This document shows, in pieces, positions 37,175-45,631 of a DNA stretch of 64,000 nucleotides (its first letter is position 1; each line of letters starts with the position of its first letter). The DNA lies in contig NZ_JACIJH010000013.1 in NCBI RefSeq assembly GCF_014199295.1, positions 62,001 to 126,000 of the forward strand, read 5' to 3'. Source of the stretch: Sphingopyxis panaciterrulae. Lineage in GTDB: Bacteria; Pseudomonadota; Alphaproteobacteria; Sphingomonadales; Sphingomonadaceae. Below the pieces are notes generated by a model. It was not told where the DNA came from and ran no database searches. It worked only from the letters and a program-made list of their open reading frames with translations. The position numbers were made by a program, and so were the translations under genes.

Positions 37175-37957
37175 CTATTCCCGCTCCGCCGCCTTGACCG
37201 CTTGCCAATGTACTTCGAGCGCGCCGAGCGGCAATTCCGCAATACGGCCTTCGCAGCGCTCCTCAACCGACTGAAAGCGGCGCGTGAATTTGGCGTTGGC
37301 GGCGCGCAATGCATCCTCGGCATCGACGCCGAGATGGCGCGCGTAATTGACCACCGCGAACAGCAGATCGCCGACCTCTTCGGTGCGGGCATCGGCATCG
37401 GGCGCGGTCGCCACCTCGTCCAGTTCCTCGGCGATCTTGGCGCGCGGGCCTTCGGCGTCGGGCCAGTCGAACCCGACCCGCGCGGCGCGGGCCTGCAATT
37501 TCTGCGCGCGCAACAGCGCCGGCAGCGACAGCGCGACACCGGCGAGCGCGCCCTGCGGGCCGTCGGCGGCGCGCTCGGCCGCCTTGATCTGCTCCCATTG
37601 CCGGCGCACGTCGCCGGTATTTTCGCCGCCGAAGATGTGCGGGTGGCGCCGCTCCATCTTGTCCGAAATCGCCATCGCGACGTCGTCGAAGCCGAACAGC
37701 CCGTGGTCTGCGGCAATCTGGGCGTGAAAGACGACCTGGAGCAGCAGGTCGCCAAGCTCGTCGCAGATCGCCGCGGGATCGCCGCCGGCGATCGCGTCCG
37801 CGACCTCATAGGCTTCCTCGATCGTATAGGGCGCGATCGTCGCGAAATCCTGCGCCAGATCCCATTCGCAGCCGCCGTCGGGATTGCGCAACTGTCGCAT
37901 GATCGCGAGCAAACGGTCGATGGGGGATGCGGGGGAATTGGCCGCGTCTGAGGGCAT
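37175..37957 (-). CDS. mazG: Nucleoside triphosphate pyrophosphohydrolase MazG
   Basis: The 260-residue cytoplasmic enzyme hydrolyses NTPs to NMPs and pyrophosphate and lowers mutagenic or signalling nucleotides. Two MazG domains are visible. The first has LRNPDGGCEWDLAQDFATIAPYTIEEAYEVADAI, then ELGDLLLQVVFHAQIA. The second has the EELDEVAT and EEVGDLLFAVVNYARHLG acid pattern. The EExxE and ExxD metal motifs are intact. It is the last gene of a long minus-strand series and is preceded by 62 bases of AT-rich DNA (37958-38019). Confidence 0.95.
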   Translation of the reverse strand: MPSDAANSPASPIDRLLAIMRQLRNPDGGCEWDLAQDFATIAPYTIEEAYEVADAIAGGDPAAICDELGDLLLQVVFHAQIAADHGLFGFDDVAMAISDKMERRHPHIFGGENTGDVRRQWEQIKAAERAADGPQGALAGVALSLPALLRAQKLQARAARVGFDWPDAEGPRAKIAEELDEVATAPDADARTEEVGDLLFAVVNYARHLGVDAEDALRAANAKFTRRFQSVEERCEGRIAELPLGALEVHWQAVKAAERE

Positions 37958-38019
37958 GTTTTTATCCGATAATATATATTATGTTAAATTTAGATAAAAT
38001 GTCGGGGCCAAGCCCCCTC

Positions 38020-38199
38020 TTATCCCGCGACGAGCTGATAGCCCCGGATCGCCAGAAACAGCAGCGCGAAGATTGCGGCCCATGCGAGCGCCATCTTCAG
38101 CCAGTCGCGCATCGGCAGTCGCCGCGCGACCAGCGCGCTCAGCACCAGCGTGAACGCCATGGCGAACCACAATATCTCCGCACCGACGCCCATGCTCAT
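38020..38199 (-). CDS. Small membrane protein, 59 residues, downstream of MBL hydrolase
   Basis: The ATG at 38199 overlaps the stop of the MBL gene (ATGA) and opens 59 codons ending TAA at 38020. The product has two hydrophobic helices, about residues 8-24 and 35-52, joined by a short basic loop (ARRLPMRDWLK). Many small proteins of this kind sit beside PhnP-like hydrolases in sphingomonads, but I do not know their function. Membrane location is clear. Confidence 0.7.
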   Translation of the reverse strand: MSMGVGAEILWFAMAFTLVLSALVARRLPMRDWLKMALAWAAIFALLFLAIRGYQLVAG

Positions 38200-38963
38200 A
38201 GCTGCACCTCCAGCCCGTCATAGCCCGGCTCGACGCCTGGCGGCAATTCGGCCGCCAGCTCGTCATAATCCATCGTATTGTCCATATGCGTGAGGATCGC
38301 GCGCGGCTGGCCGACCCTGGCGAGCCCTTCGAGCGTCATCGCGACATGCGGATGGGTCGGATGCGGATAGCGGCGCAGCGCGTCGATCACGAACAGGTCG
38401 ACGCCCTGGAAGAAGTCGACCATGCCATCGGTAAACTTCGAAAAATCCGTAGCATAGGCGATCTTGTGGGCACCATCGCTGAAGATCAGGCCCGAGGCCT
38501 TGATCGGCCCGTGTGGCATGTCGATCGCCGACACTTCGATCGGGCCGATGGCCTGATGATCGCGCAGCTCGATCGGATCGACCGATGCCGGATAGCCGGC
38601 ATTGCCGGCAAAGGCATAGGTGAAGCGCCATTTCAGCGTTTCGAGCACATGATCGCGCGCATAGGCCGGCACCGGCGCGCCGCGGCGCAGGTGCATGATC
38701 TGGCGCAGGTCGTCGAGGCCATGGGTATGGTCGGCATGCTCGTGCGTCCAGATGACCGCATCGACCTCGCCCACGCCGGCATCGAGAAGCTGGAGCCGCA
38801 TGTCGGGGCTGGTGTCGACCAACAGCCGGAAGCCGCCGAGCGAAACGAGGATCGAGGCGCGGCTGCGCAGGTTGCGGGGATTGTCGGGATCGCACGCGCC
38901 CCAGTCATTGCCGATCCGCGGCACCCCCGACGAGGTGCCGCATCCGAGGATGCGGACCTTCAT
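38196..38963 (-). CDS. PhnP-like MBL fold metal-dependent hydrolase
   Basis: The 255-residue cytoplasmic protein is a metallo-beta-lactamase fold enzyme close to PhnP/cyclic phosphodiesterases. It opens MKVRILGCGTSSGVPRIG and has the metal motif THEHADHTHGLDDL. A later histidine lies in IDMPHGPI, then an acidic ligand in YATDFSKF, and a C-terminal LTHMDNTMDY. Cyclic phosphate or lipid-related phosphodiester cleavage is the family role; the substrate is unknown. It sits 13 bases after tatD and couples to the 59-residue membrane protein. Confidence 0.9.
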   Translation of the reverse strand: MKVRILGCGTSSGVPRIGNDWGACDPDNPRNLRSRASILVSLGGFRLLVDTSPDMRLQLLDAGVGEVDAVIWTHEHADHTHGLDDLRQIMHLRRGAPVPAYARDHVLETLKWRFTYAFAGNAGYPASVDPIELRDHQAIGPIEVSAIDMPHGPIKASGLIFSDGAHKIAYATDFSKFTDGMVDFFQGVDLFVIDALRRYPHPTHPHVAMTLEGLARVGQPRAILTHMDNTMDYDELAAELPPGVEPGYDGLEVQL

Positions 38964-38976
38964 GTCGGACGTGACG

Positions 38977-39753
38977 TCATGGCGCCGCCTTACTGAAAAG
39001 GCGGTAGAAATTGGCGCTCGTCGCCGCGGCGAGCGCGTCCGGCCCCTCGCCGCGCAGCGTGGCGAGAAAGGCAAGCGTATCGGCGACGAAGGCGGGTTCG
39101 CCGGTCTTGCCGCGATGCGGGACGGGGGCGAGGAAGGGGGAGTCGGTTTCGACGAGCAACCGGTCCTGCGGCAGCCATTTGGCGGTCGCCTGCAGGTCGG
39201 CGGCATTCCTGAACGTCACGATCCCCGAGATCGAGATATAGAGGCCGAGATCGAGCGCCCCCCGCGCGAAATCGTCGCTTGCGGTGAAGCAATGGATGAC
39301 GCCGGGATAGGACGCCTTCCCCATCTCCTCGCCGAGCAGCGCGAGCGTGTCCGCCTCCGCCTCGCGGGTGTGGACGATGATCGGCAGCCCCGTCGCCTGC
39401 GCCGCGTGGATATGGCGACGAAAACTGTCCTGCTGTCGCGCCCGGTCGCTCTTGTCGTAGTAATAGTCGAGCCCGGTCTCGCCGATGCCGATGACGCGCG
39501 GATGCGCGGCGCGTTCCACCAGCTTGCCGGTGTCGACGTCGGGGTGCTGATCGGCGTCGTGCGGGTGGATGCCGACGCTGGCCCAGACATCGGCGTTCGC
39601 CTGCGCCGCCGCCAGCACATCGTCCCATTCGCTCTCTCGCGTCGCGATGTTGAGCATCGCCGTCACGCCGCGCGCGCGCGCGCGGGCCAGCACCGCGTCC
39701 TGCTGTTCGGCGAGCCCCTTGTAATTGAGGTGGCAGTGCGAATCGACGAGCAT
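38977..39753 (-). CDS. tatD: TatD family metal-dependent hydrolase
   Basis: The 258-residue TIM-barrel enzyme belongs to the TatD/YcfH deoxyribonuclease family. Metal ligands are visible in DSHCHLNYKGL (HxH) at the N-terminus, GETGLDYYY (Glu) in the middle, VHTREAEADTL and IHCFTASDDFA, and the late LLVETDSPFLAP (Asp). It lies after metG in the usual alphaproteobacterial order, separated by a palindromic repeat (39773-39849). 3'-5' DNA exonuclease or deoxyribonuclease activity is known for the family. Confidence 0.94.
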   Translation of the reverse strand: MLVDSHCHLNYKGLAEQQDAVLARARARGVTAMLNIATRESEWDDVLAAAQANADVWASVGIHPHDADQHPDVDTGKLVERAAHPRVIGIGETGLDYYYDKSDRARQQDSFRRHIHAAQATGLPIIVHTREAEADTLALLGEEMGKASYPGVIHCFTASDDFARGALDLGLYISISGIVTFRNAADLQATAKWLPQDRLLVETDSPFLAPVPHRGKTGEPAFVADTLAFLATLRGEGPDALAAATSANFYRLFSKAAP

Positions 39754-39772
39754 CAGCGGCTCTTCATAAGCG

Positions 39773-39849
39773 CGTCATTGCGAGCGCAGCGAAGCAATCC
39801 AGAGTGAGCGTAAACCGCTCTGGATTGCTTCGCTGCGCTCGCAATGACG
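39773..39849. repeat. 77-bp palindromic repeat between metG and tatD
   Basis: Two perfect 32-base arms (39773-39804 and 39818-39849) flank a 13-base spacer and begin CGTCATTGCGAGCGCAGCGA. A close relative is at 41589-41665 with the same arm and spacer lengths. It can form a long hairpin in RNA or DNA and resembles REP-type elements. Confidence 0.9.
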
Positions 39850-39862
39850 GAGTGGGTGAGCA

Positions 39863-41446
39863 TCATGCGTCTGATTCCCCTTCCCCCTCCGGCAGTTCGA
39901 GACGAGGAAAAATGGGGACAGGCTGTCCGAGTTTGAAGCCGCTCGATACGAGATTGAGGAACCAGTCGGTGTCGGCGAGCGCTGCGAAATCGCGGGCGTC
40001 AGAGGCAATGCCCATCTGGTCGAGCAATTTGTCGGCCGCCGCCGGCACGACCGGGCGGATCGCGATCGCGAGGGTGCGGACCGCCCGGAACAGCGTCATC
40101 AGCACCGCGCGCATCCGCTCGGGGTCGGTCTTGCGCAACGCCCAGGGCGCCATGGCATCGACATATTGGTTGCAGGCGAAGACGGCGCGTATCCACTCCT
40201 CGATCCCGATCGAGAAAGCGAGCTGATCGAATTCGCGCGGCAGCCGCGCCTGCGCCATAGCGAGCAGGTCGGCGAGCAAAGCCTCATCCTCGGGCGCCGA
40301 CTGATAGTCTATCGATAGTTCACCGCCCAAATTCTTGAAAATCATCGACAAGCTGCGCTGGGCCAGATTGCCGAAGCTGTTGGCGAGATCGGCGTTGGCG
40401 GTGCGCACGATCGCTTCGGCCGAATAGCTGCCATCCTGGCCGAAGCTGACCTCGCGCAGCAGATAATAGCGCAGCGCGTCGACCCCGAAGCGCTCGGCCA
40501 GTTCCATCGGGTCGACGACATTGCCGAGCGATTTCGACATCTTCTCGCCGCGGTTGAGCAGGAAGCCGTGGCCGAACACCTGTTTGGGCAGCGGCAGGCC
40601 GGCGCTCATCAGGAAGGCCGGCCAGTAAACCGTATGAAACCGCACGATATCCTTGCCGATCATATGGATGTCGGCGGGCCAGAAGCGCGCGAAATCACCG
40701 TCGGCATCGGGATAGCCGAGCCCCGAGAGATAGGTGGTGAGCGCATCGACCCACACATACATGACATGCCCCGGCGACTCGGGCACCGGCACGCCCCAGT
40801 CGAAGCTGGTGCGCGAGACCGACAAATCCTTGAGCCCGCCCTCGACGAAGCGCAGCACCTCGTTGCGGCGGCTTTCGGGGCGGATGAAATCGGGATTGTC
40901 GCGATAGAGCGCGAGCAGCCGGTCCTGATAGGCGGAGAGGCGGAAGAACCAGCTTTCCTCGACCGTCCATTCGACCGGCGTGCCCTGCGGCGAGAGCCGG
41001 GCGCCGCCCTCCCCCTCGCTCAGTTCGCTTTCGTCGTAGAACGCCTCGTCGCGGACCGAATACCAGCCCTCATAGCGGTCGAGATAGAGGTCGCCATTCG
41101 CCGCCATCGCGCGCCAGATCGCCTGCGACGCCGCATGGTGCGCGGGGTCGGAGGTACGCATGAACACATCGTAGCTGATATTCAGCCTGGCATACATGTC
41201 ACGGAAATATCCCGACATCTCGTCGGCAAGGTCGATCGTCGCGCGGCCCTGATCGCGCGCGGTCTGATACATTTTCAGGCCATGTTCGTCGGTGCCTGTG
41301 ACCATCCGCACGTCGCGGCCGCGCATCCGCTGGAACCGCGCCATCGCGTCGGTGGCGATCGCCTCATAGGCATGGCCGATATGCGGGCGACCATTGGGAT
41401 AGCTGATCGCGGTGGTGATGTAGAAGGGGGTCTTATCCGTGGACAT
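39863..41446 (-). CDS. metG: Methionyl-tRNA synthetase
   Basis: This class I synthetase charges both methionine tRNAs. The 527-residue product has the HIGH motif in GRPHIGHAYEA near residue 20 and KMSKS at KMSKSLGNVVDP. The anticodon-binding helical domain follows. The zinc-binding cysteine knuckle of the long type is absent, so it is the short zinc-free type without the C-terminal dimerisation domain. The ATG at 41446 opens directly with the family start FYITTAISYPNG. It is flanked on both sides by palindromic repeats. Confidence 0.96.
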   Translation of the reverse strand: MSTDKTPFYITTAISYPNGRPHIGHAYEAIATDAMARFQRMRGRDVRMVTGTDEHGLKMYQTARDQGRATIDLADEMSGYFRDMYARLNISYDVFMRTSDPAHHAASQAIWRAMAANGDLYLDRYEGWYSVRDEAFYDESELSEGEGGARLSPQGTPVEWTVEESWFFRLSAYQDRLLALYRDNPDFIRPESRRNEVLRFVEGGLKDLSVSRTSFDWGVPVPESPGHVMYVWVDALTTYLSGLGYPDADGDFARFWPADIHMIGKDIVRFHTVYWPAFLMSAGLPLPKQVFGHGFLLNRGEKMSKSLGNVVDPMELAERFGVDALRYYLLREVSFGQDGSYSAEAIVRTANADLANSFGNLAQRSLSMIFKNLGGELSIDYQSAPEDEALLADLLAMAQARLPREFDQLAFSIGIEEWIRAVFACNQYVDAMAPWALRKTDPERMRAVLMTLFRAVRTLAIAIRPVVPAAADKLLDQMGIASDARDFAALADTDWFLNLVSSGFKLGQPVPIFPRLELPEGEGESDA

Positions 41447-41540
41447 GCGCGCGCCTTAGCGGCTGCGGGGCGGGAGGGGAAGTATTGCGTCAGCGCGAGG
41501 GGCGCGCAGTCTGGCTTTGGAAGGGGTCATTTCCCTGTCT

Positions 41541-41722
41541 CGTCACCCCGGATCAAGTCGGCGCTTATCGCTTTCGCATCCGTCATCCCGTCATTGCGAG
41601 CGGAGCGAAGCAATCCAGAGCGGTTTGCGCGCACTCTGGATTGCTTCGCTCCGCTCGCAATGACGAAGTAAGGAGGCTTACGGATGCCAAGGGTATGATC
41701 GCCGATCAAGTCCGGGGTGAGG
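41541..41722. repeat. Composite nested palindromic repeat between holB and metG
   Basis: An inner palindrome at 41589-41665 has two perfect 32-base arms and a 13-base spacer and is related to 39773-39849. Around it lie imperfect outer arms (41541-41586 and 41679-41722) sharing CACCCCGGA, TCAAGTCGGCG-like and GCATCCGT words in inverted order. The whole looks like one repeat inserted into another. Confidence 0.8.
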
Positions 41723-41749
41723 AGGGAAAGCGAGATCGGGCTCCTGCCT

Positions 41750-42730
41750 TCAAACTGAGCCACGGTCCCGGCGCGGCGCCAGTTCGGCGAGGCAGTTGCC
41801 GATCTCGAACCCGACCATCGTGCCGTCGTAGGAGCCGCGGATTGCATCGCGCACGGTGCGCTGGACGCGGTCCCACCCCGCGAGCACCGGCGCGATCTCA
41901 CCGATCGGGCGCTCGCGCGCGAGTTGCGACAGCAGCGCCGGGACGATGTCGATCACCAGTTCGAGCCGCGCGCGGTTGCTCGTTCCGCCGACCTCGCGCG
42001 CGAGCGCCTCGCGCAGCCGGTTGTCGGGATCGCCCGACGCGGCGATCGCCAGCAGCTTTTTCTCCATCGCCGCGACGTCGCTGTCGATCAGCGCCAGCGC
42101 CTTGCCCGGCACGCCGCCCGACGCCGCAACGATCGCGCGCACCTCGCCATGGTCGAGCATCGGCCGCAGATCGTGCAGCCATGCCGTCATGGCGTCACGC
42201 TCAGCGGGTTGAAAACGCAGGGTCCGGCACCGCGAGCGGATCGTCGGCAGCAGGCGGCCCGGCGAATGGCTGACCAGCAGAAACAGCGTCTGCGCCGGCG
42301 GTTCCTCGAGCGTCTTGAGCAGCGCGTTGGCGCCGTCGGTCTCCAGATCGTCGACCGCATCGACGAGGATCACGCGCCAGTCGCCGAGCGACAGCGACAG
42401 ATGCAATCGCCGGATCATCCCGCGCACCTGGTCGATGGTGATGTTGCGCGCGAGATCCTTGCCCTTGTCCTTCACCAGGCGCTCGAGGGTCAGGATTTCG
42501 GGGTGGTTGCCCGCCGCGACGAGGCGTTCCGCCGCAGCGTCGCCGGAGTCGTCGAGGGGCACCGTCTGCCCTTCCCCGCCGCGCCCGTGGGTGACGAGGA
42601 AGCGCGCGGCGCGGGCCGCAAAGGCCGCTTTTCCCATGCCCTGCGGCCCCGCGAGCAGCCAGGCGTGGTGCAGCCGCCCTCCGGCCCAGGCTTCGACGAA
42701 CGCCTGCTCCGCGGCGTCATGGCCGATCAT
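41750..42730 (-). CDS. holB: DNA polymerase III delta' subunit
   Basis: This clamp-loader ATPase helps load the beta clamp. The 326-residue product has the AAA+ arrangement: HHAWLLAGPQGMGKAAFA as a P-loop, ITIDQVRGMI, VDAVDDLETDGANALLKTLEEPP as Walker B and sensor region, and HSPGRLLPTIRSRCRTLRF with the SRC motif. The start at 42730 gives an ATGA overlap with tmk; an ATG at 42739 would add three residues. The zinc-binding cysteines of E. coli delta' are not conserved, as usual in alphaproteobacteria. Confidence 0.94.
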   Translation of the reverse strand: MIGHDAAEQAFVEAWAGGRLHHAWLLAGPQGMGKAAFAARAARFLVTHGRGGEGQTVPLDDSGDAAAERLVAAGNHPEILTLERLVKDKGKDLARNITIDQVRGMIRRLHLSLSLGDWRVILVDAVDDLETDGANALLKTLEEPPAQTLFLLVSHSPGRLLPTIRSRCRTLRFQPAERDAMTAWLHDLRPMLDHGEVRAIVAASGGVPGKALALIDSDVAAMEKKLLAIAASGDPDNRLREALAREVGGTSNRARLELVIDIVPALLSQLARERPIGEIAPVLAGWDRVQRTVRDAIRGSYDGTMVGFEIGNCLAELAPRRDRGSV

Positions 42731-43353
42731 CGCAGCCATGGGTCGAGCTCCGCGAGAATGGCGGCGGTCACCGTCTCGGCATCGGCGTCGGCGTCGATCA
42801 CCCGCCAGCGCGCGGGTTCGGCCGCCGCCAGTTCGGCGAAGCGCGCGGCGAGGCGCATCTGATAGTCGCCGGGCTTGCTGCCCATGCGGTCCGTCCCCGC
42901 GGTGTCGCGGCGTGCCAATCGCCGCGCCGCCGCCTCCGCGCTCAAGGTGAGCAGGAAGCTGCGGTCGGGCAGCAACCCTTCCGACCCGAAAGCGTGCAGC
43001 GCCATGATGTCGGCGTCGGTGATGCCGCCGCCGCCGCCCTGATAGGCGCGGCTCGAATCGACGAAGCGGTCGCACAGCACCCACGCGCCGCGCGCGAGCG
43101 CCGGGCGGATCGTGCGCGCGACATGGTCGGCGCGTGCCGCCGCGAACAGCAGCGCCTCGCTGCGCGCGTCCCAGCGGTCGTCGGCGCCCTCCATCAGCAG
43201 CGCGCGGATCGCCTCGGCACCCGCGCTGCCGCCGGGCTCGCGCGTCGCCACCACCTCGGCCCCGCGCGCGGTCAGCGCGGCGGCGAGCGCGCGAAGCTGG
43301 GTCGATTTGCCGACCCCCTCCCCGCCTTCGAGCGTGATGAAGCGCCCGCTCAC
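42727..43353 (-). CDS. tmk: Thymidylate kinase
   Basis: This cytoplasmic kinase converts dTMP to dTDP. The 208-residue product has FITLEGGEGVGKSTQ as P-loop near the start, TREPGGSAGAE as the dTMP-binding DRX-related stretch, LCDRFVDSSRAYQGGG and the LID-type arginines in ARRLARRD. The start is GTG at 43353 in a GTGA overlap with the preceding carboxypeptidase gene; no ATG exists nearby. It is coupled to holB by ATGA, the common tmk-holB pair. Confidence 0.95.
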   Translation of the reverse strand: MSGRFITLEGGEGVGKSTQLRALAAALTARGAEVVATREPGGSAGAEAIRALLMEGADDRWDARSEALLFAAARADHVARTIRPALARGAWVLCDRFVDSSRAYQGGGGGITDADIMALHAFGSEGLLPDRSFLLTLSAEAAARRLARRDTAGTDRMGSKPGDYQMRLAARFAELAAAEPARWRVIDADADAETVTAAILAELDPWLR

Positions 43354-44567
43354 CAGCCGGTCAGCCGATAGAAGCCGGTGCGCGCGCGGTCGAGCCAGCC
43401 GCCCTTCGCGACATCCTGCGCGGCGAGCAGCGGCGTGACCTGCGGCGGCAGGCCGTCGGGGGTCACGACCAGTTCGGCGATCCGCGCGCCGCGCGCCACC
43501 GGCGCCGCCAGCGGCGCGCGGGCGCGCATCGTCGCGCGGAAACCGCCCTGAAAGCCCTTCGGCACCGTCATCCGCACCGGGCGCGCGGCCTCGGCGGCCA
43601 CCACGGAGGCATCGCCCTGCCCGACGTCGAGGCGACCGACTTTCGTGCCGGAGGGAACGATCTCGCGTCCCTCCCACGCCTCGAAGCCCCAGCGCATCAG
43701 CCGCTCGGCCTCGTCGCGCCGCGCCTTTTCGCTGGGCAGGCCCGCGATGACCAGGATCAGTCGCCGTCCGCCGCGCTTCGCCGAACCGAGATAGCAATAG
43801 CCCGCCTCGTTGGTGTGCCCGGTCTTGAGCCCGTCGACGCCCTCGACGCGGCCGAGGATCGGGTCGCGATTGGGCTGTACGATCGGCTTGCCGTCGGGCG
43901 CCGTGCCGTGCTGAAGCTTCGCGAGCGAGAAATAGCGGGCATAGCCGCCCGGATGGTCGCGGATCAGCCGGTCGGCCAGAAGGATCAGGTCCGCGGCGCT
44001 GACCTTGGTCACCCCGCCGTCGGGCCAGCCGTTCGGGGTTCCGAACCGGCTCGACGTCATACCAATCTGTACGGCTACAGCATTCATTCGCTTGACGAAA
44101 GCGGCCTCGCTTCCGTCGATGCCGACCGCCAGCACCGCTGCCGCGTCATTGCCCGAAACGGTGATGAGTCCTTTCAGCAACGCATCGACTGAAACCTTCT
44201 CCCCCGGGCGCAGGAACATGGTCGAGCCGCCGTTGCTGCCGTTCCATTTTTTCCAGGTGTCGCGGTCGACGGTGAAGACGGCGTCGCGCGACAATTTGCC
44301 GCTGTCGATCAGATCGAGCACGACATAGGCGGTCATCACCTTGGCCATCGAGGCGGGGGCAAAGCGCTTGTCGGTGCCGCGCTCGAACAGGATCGCGCCC
44401 GAATCCATGTCCTTGAGCATCGCGATGGGCGCCTGCGTCGTATAGAGCGGGCGGCTCGCGGGGGCGTGCGTCGTCGCCCTTTCCGCCGGCGCCGCCGACA
44501 CCGTCACGGCGAGCATCGCCGCCGCGAGGACCACCGATCCACCCCTTGCCAAGCCGTTCCACCGCAT
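43350..44567 (-). CDS. dacC: D-alanyl-D-alanine carboxypeptidase (PBP5/6 family)
   Basis: This periplasmic serine peptidase trims the last D-alanine of peptidoglycan stem peptides. The 405-residue precursor has a signal peptide (VVLAAAMLAVTVSA). The active-site motifs are Ser73-x-x-Lys76 (SMAK), SGN in TVSGNDAA and KTG in GLKTGHT. The C-terminal all-beta domain follows and ends without a clear amphipathic anchor. The choice of symbol is by similarity; dacA or dacF would serve as well. It is cotranscribed with tmk and holB. Confidence 0.93.
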   Translation of the reverse strand: MRWNGLARGGSVVLAAAMLAVTVSAAPAERATTHAPASRPLYTTQAPIAMLKDMDSGAILFERGTDKRFAPASMAKVMTAYVVLDLIDSGKLSRDAVFTVDRDTWKKWNGSNGGSTMFLRPGEKVSVDALLKGLITVSGNDAAAVLAVGIDGSEAAFVKRMNAVAVQIGMTSSRFGTPNGWPDGGVTKVSAADLILLADRLIRDHPGGYARYFSLAKLQHGTAPDGKPIVQPNRDPILGRVEGVDGLKTGHTNEAGYCYLGSAKRGGRRLILVIAGLPSEKARRDEAERLMRWGFEAWEGREIVPSGTKVGRLDVGQGDASVVAAEAARPVRMTVPKGFQGGFRATMRARAPLAAPVARGARIAELVVTPDGLPPQVTPLLAAQDVAKGGWLDRARTGFYRLTGW

Positions 44568-44626
44568 GGCCCGGCTTTAGGGTGCGATCGCCACGATGAA
44601 AAGCCGTTCGTTGGCCGGGCCGCGCC

Positions 44627-45631
44627 TCAGCGCCCGCGTTCGACCCGCGCGTCGCGGAAACCCCTGGCCTTTGCCTTGGCGAGCGCGGCCTGCGCTTCGG
44701 CTTCGCTGGCGAACGGTCCCGTGCGGACGCGCCAGAAGCGGCCCGCCGCACTCACCGTCCCGCCGAGCGTCTTGGCGGTCGCCTCGGCGTTGGCCTTGGC
44801 CGAGAAGGTCGCGACCTGCACGAAATGGCTGGCGGTCGCGGCGGGTTTTGCCGCCGTGGGCTTGGGCGGAGCCGAAGCCGTCGGCGGCGCCTTTTCGCCC
44901 TCGACGATGAAGCGGTCGTCGCCCGGTCTGGTCCGCGGCGGGCTGGCGACCGGTGTCGCCGGCTTGGCAGCAGGGATGGAAGCGGCCGGCGCAGCTTTGG
45001 GCGCGGCCACGGCGGGCCTGGGCATCTCGCTGAGCTTGCGGCGCAGGATGGCGAGCAGCGAATCGGGCGTCGCCAGCCGGTCGGGCACGGCCTGGCCCGC
45101 GCGCAGTTGCAGCCGTTCGGCCCTGGGCGGATGGACGCGCCGCACGCGCACGCCGGTAACGCCGTCCTTGAGCCCGAGCTGATCGGCGGCGGCAGGCGAC
45201 AGGTCGATCAGCCGATCGTTCGCCATCGGCCCGCGGTCGTTGACGCGCACCAGGATCGTGCGCCCGGTATCGAGCGCGGTCACCTCGACATAGCTGGGCA
45301 GCGACAGCGTCTTGTGCGCGGCCGATATGGCTGCGGGATCGAAATCCTCGCCGTTGGCGGTCGGCTTGCCCGCATGGTCGTCGCCATAGCGGCTTGCATA
45401 GCCGACCGCGTCATAATCGGCGACATCGGCGGGCGTGTAGCTGGTATCGCCGACCTTGTAGGGCACGCCCAGCATAACCGGGCGGTCGTCGACCAGCGGA
45501 GCGGGCGCCGGCGCGGGGCCGGCCACCGGGCCGCTGTCGCGATTGCCACCGACCATCCCGCATCCCGAAATCAGCAATGCGACGCTGCCAAGCAGCGCCG
45601 CCGAAACCCCGTTTCTACCGATCGATCTCAT
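44627..45631 (-). CDS. rlpA: Rare lipoprotein A (RlpA) with SPOR domain
   Basis: The 334-residue product is a lipoprotein with lipobox LLISGC and lipidated Cys24. A double-psi beta-barrel domain (about 65-160) contains ASRYGDDHAGKPTANGE and the catalytic-site stretch VRVNDRGPMANDRLIDLS. A Pro/Ala linker leads to a C-terminal SPOR domain (about 255-330) that binds denuded glycan strands at the septum. Members cleave naked peptidoglycan. The ATG at 45631 yields the correct signal peptide, and overlaps the end of mltB by 17 bases. Confidence 0.93.
   Translation of the reverse strand: MRSIGRNGVSAALLGSVALLISGCGMVGGNRDSGPVAGPAPAPAPLVDDRPVMLGVPYKVGDTSYTPADVADYDAVGYASRYGDDHAGKPTANGEDFDPAAISAAHKTLSLPSYVEVTALDTGRTILVRVNDRGPMANDRLIDLSPAAADQLGLKDGVTGVRVRRVHPPRAERLQLRAGQAVPDRLATPDSLLAILRRKLSEMPRPAVAAPKAAPAASIPAAKPATPVASPPRTRPGDDRFIVEGEKAPPTASAPPKPTAAKPAATASHFVQVATFSAKANAEATAKTLGGTVSAAGRFWRVRTGPFASEAEAQAALAKAKARGFRDARVERGR

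Noticed and set aside
39773-41722. The palindromes near metG as simple rho-independent terminators
   Set aside because: They have 32-base stems, no T runs and recur with conserved spacer length, so a repeat family fits better, although they may still end transcripts.
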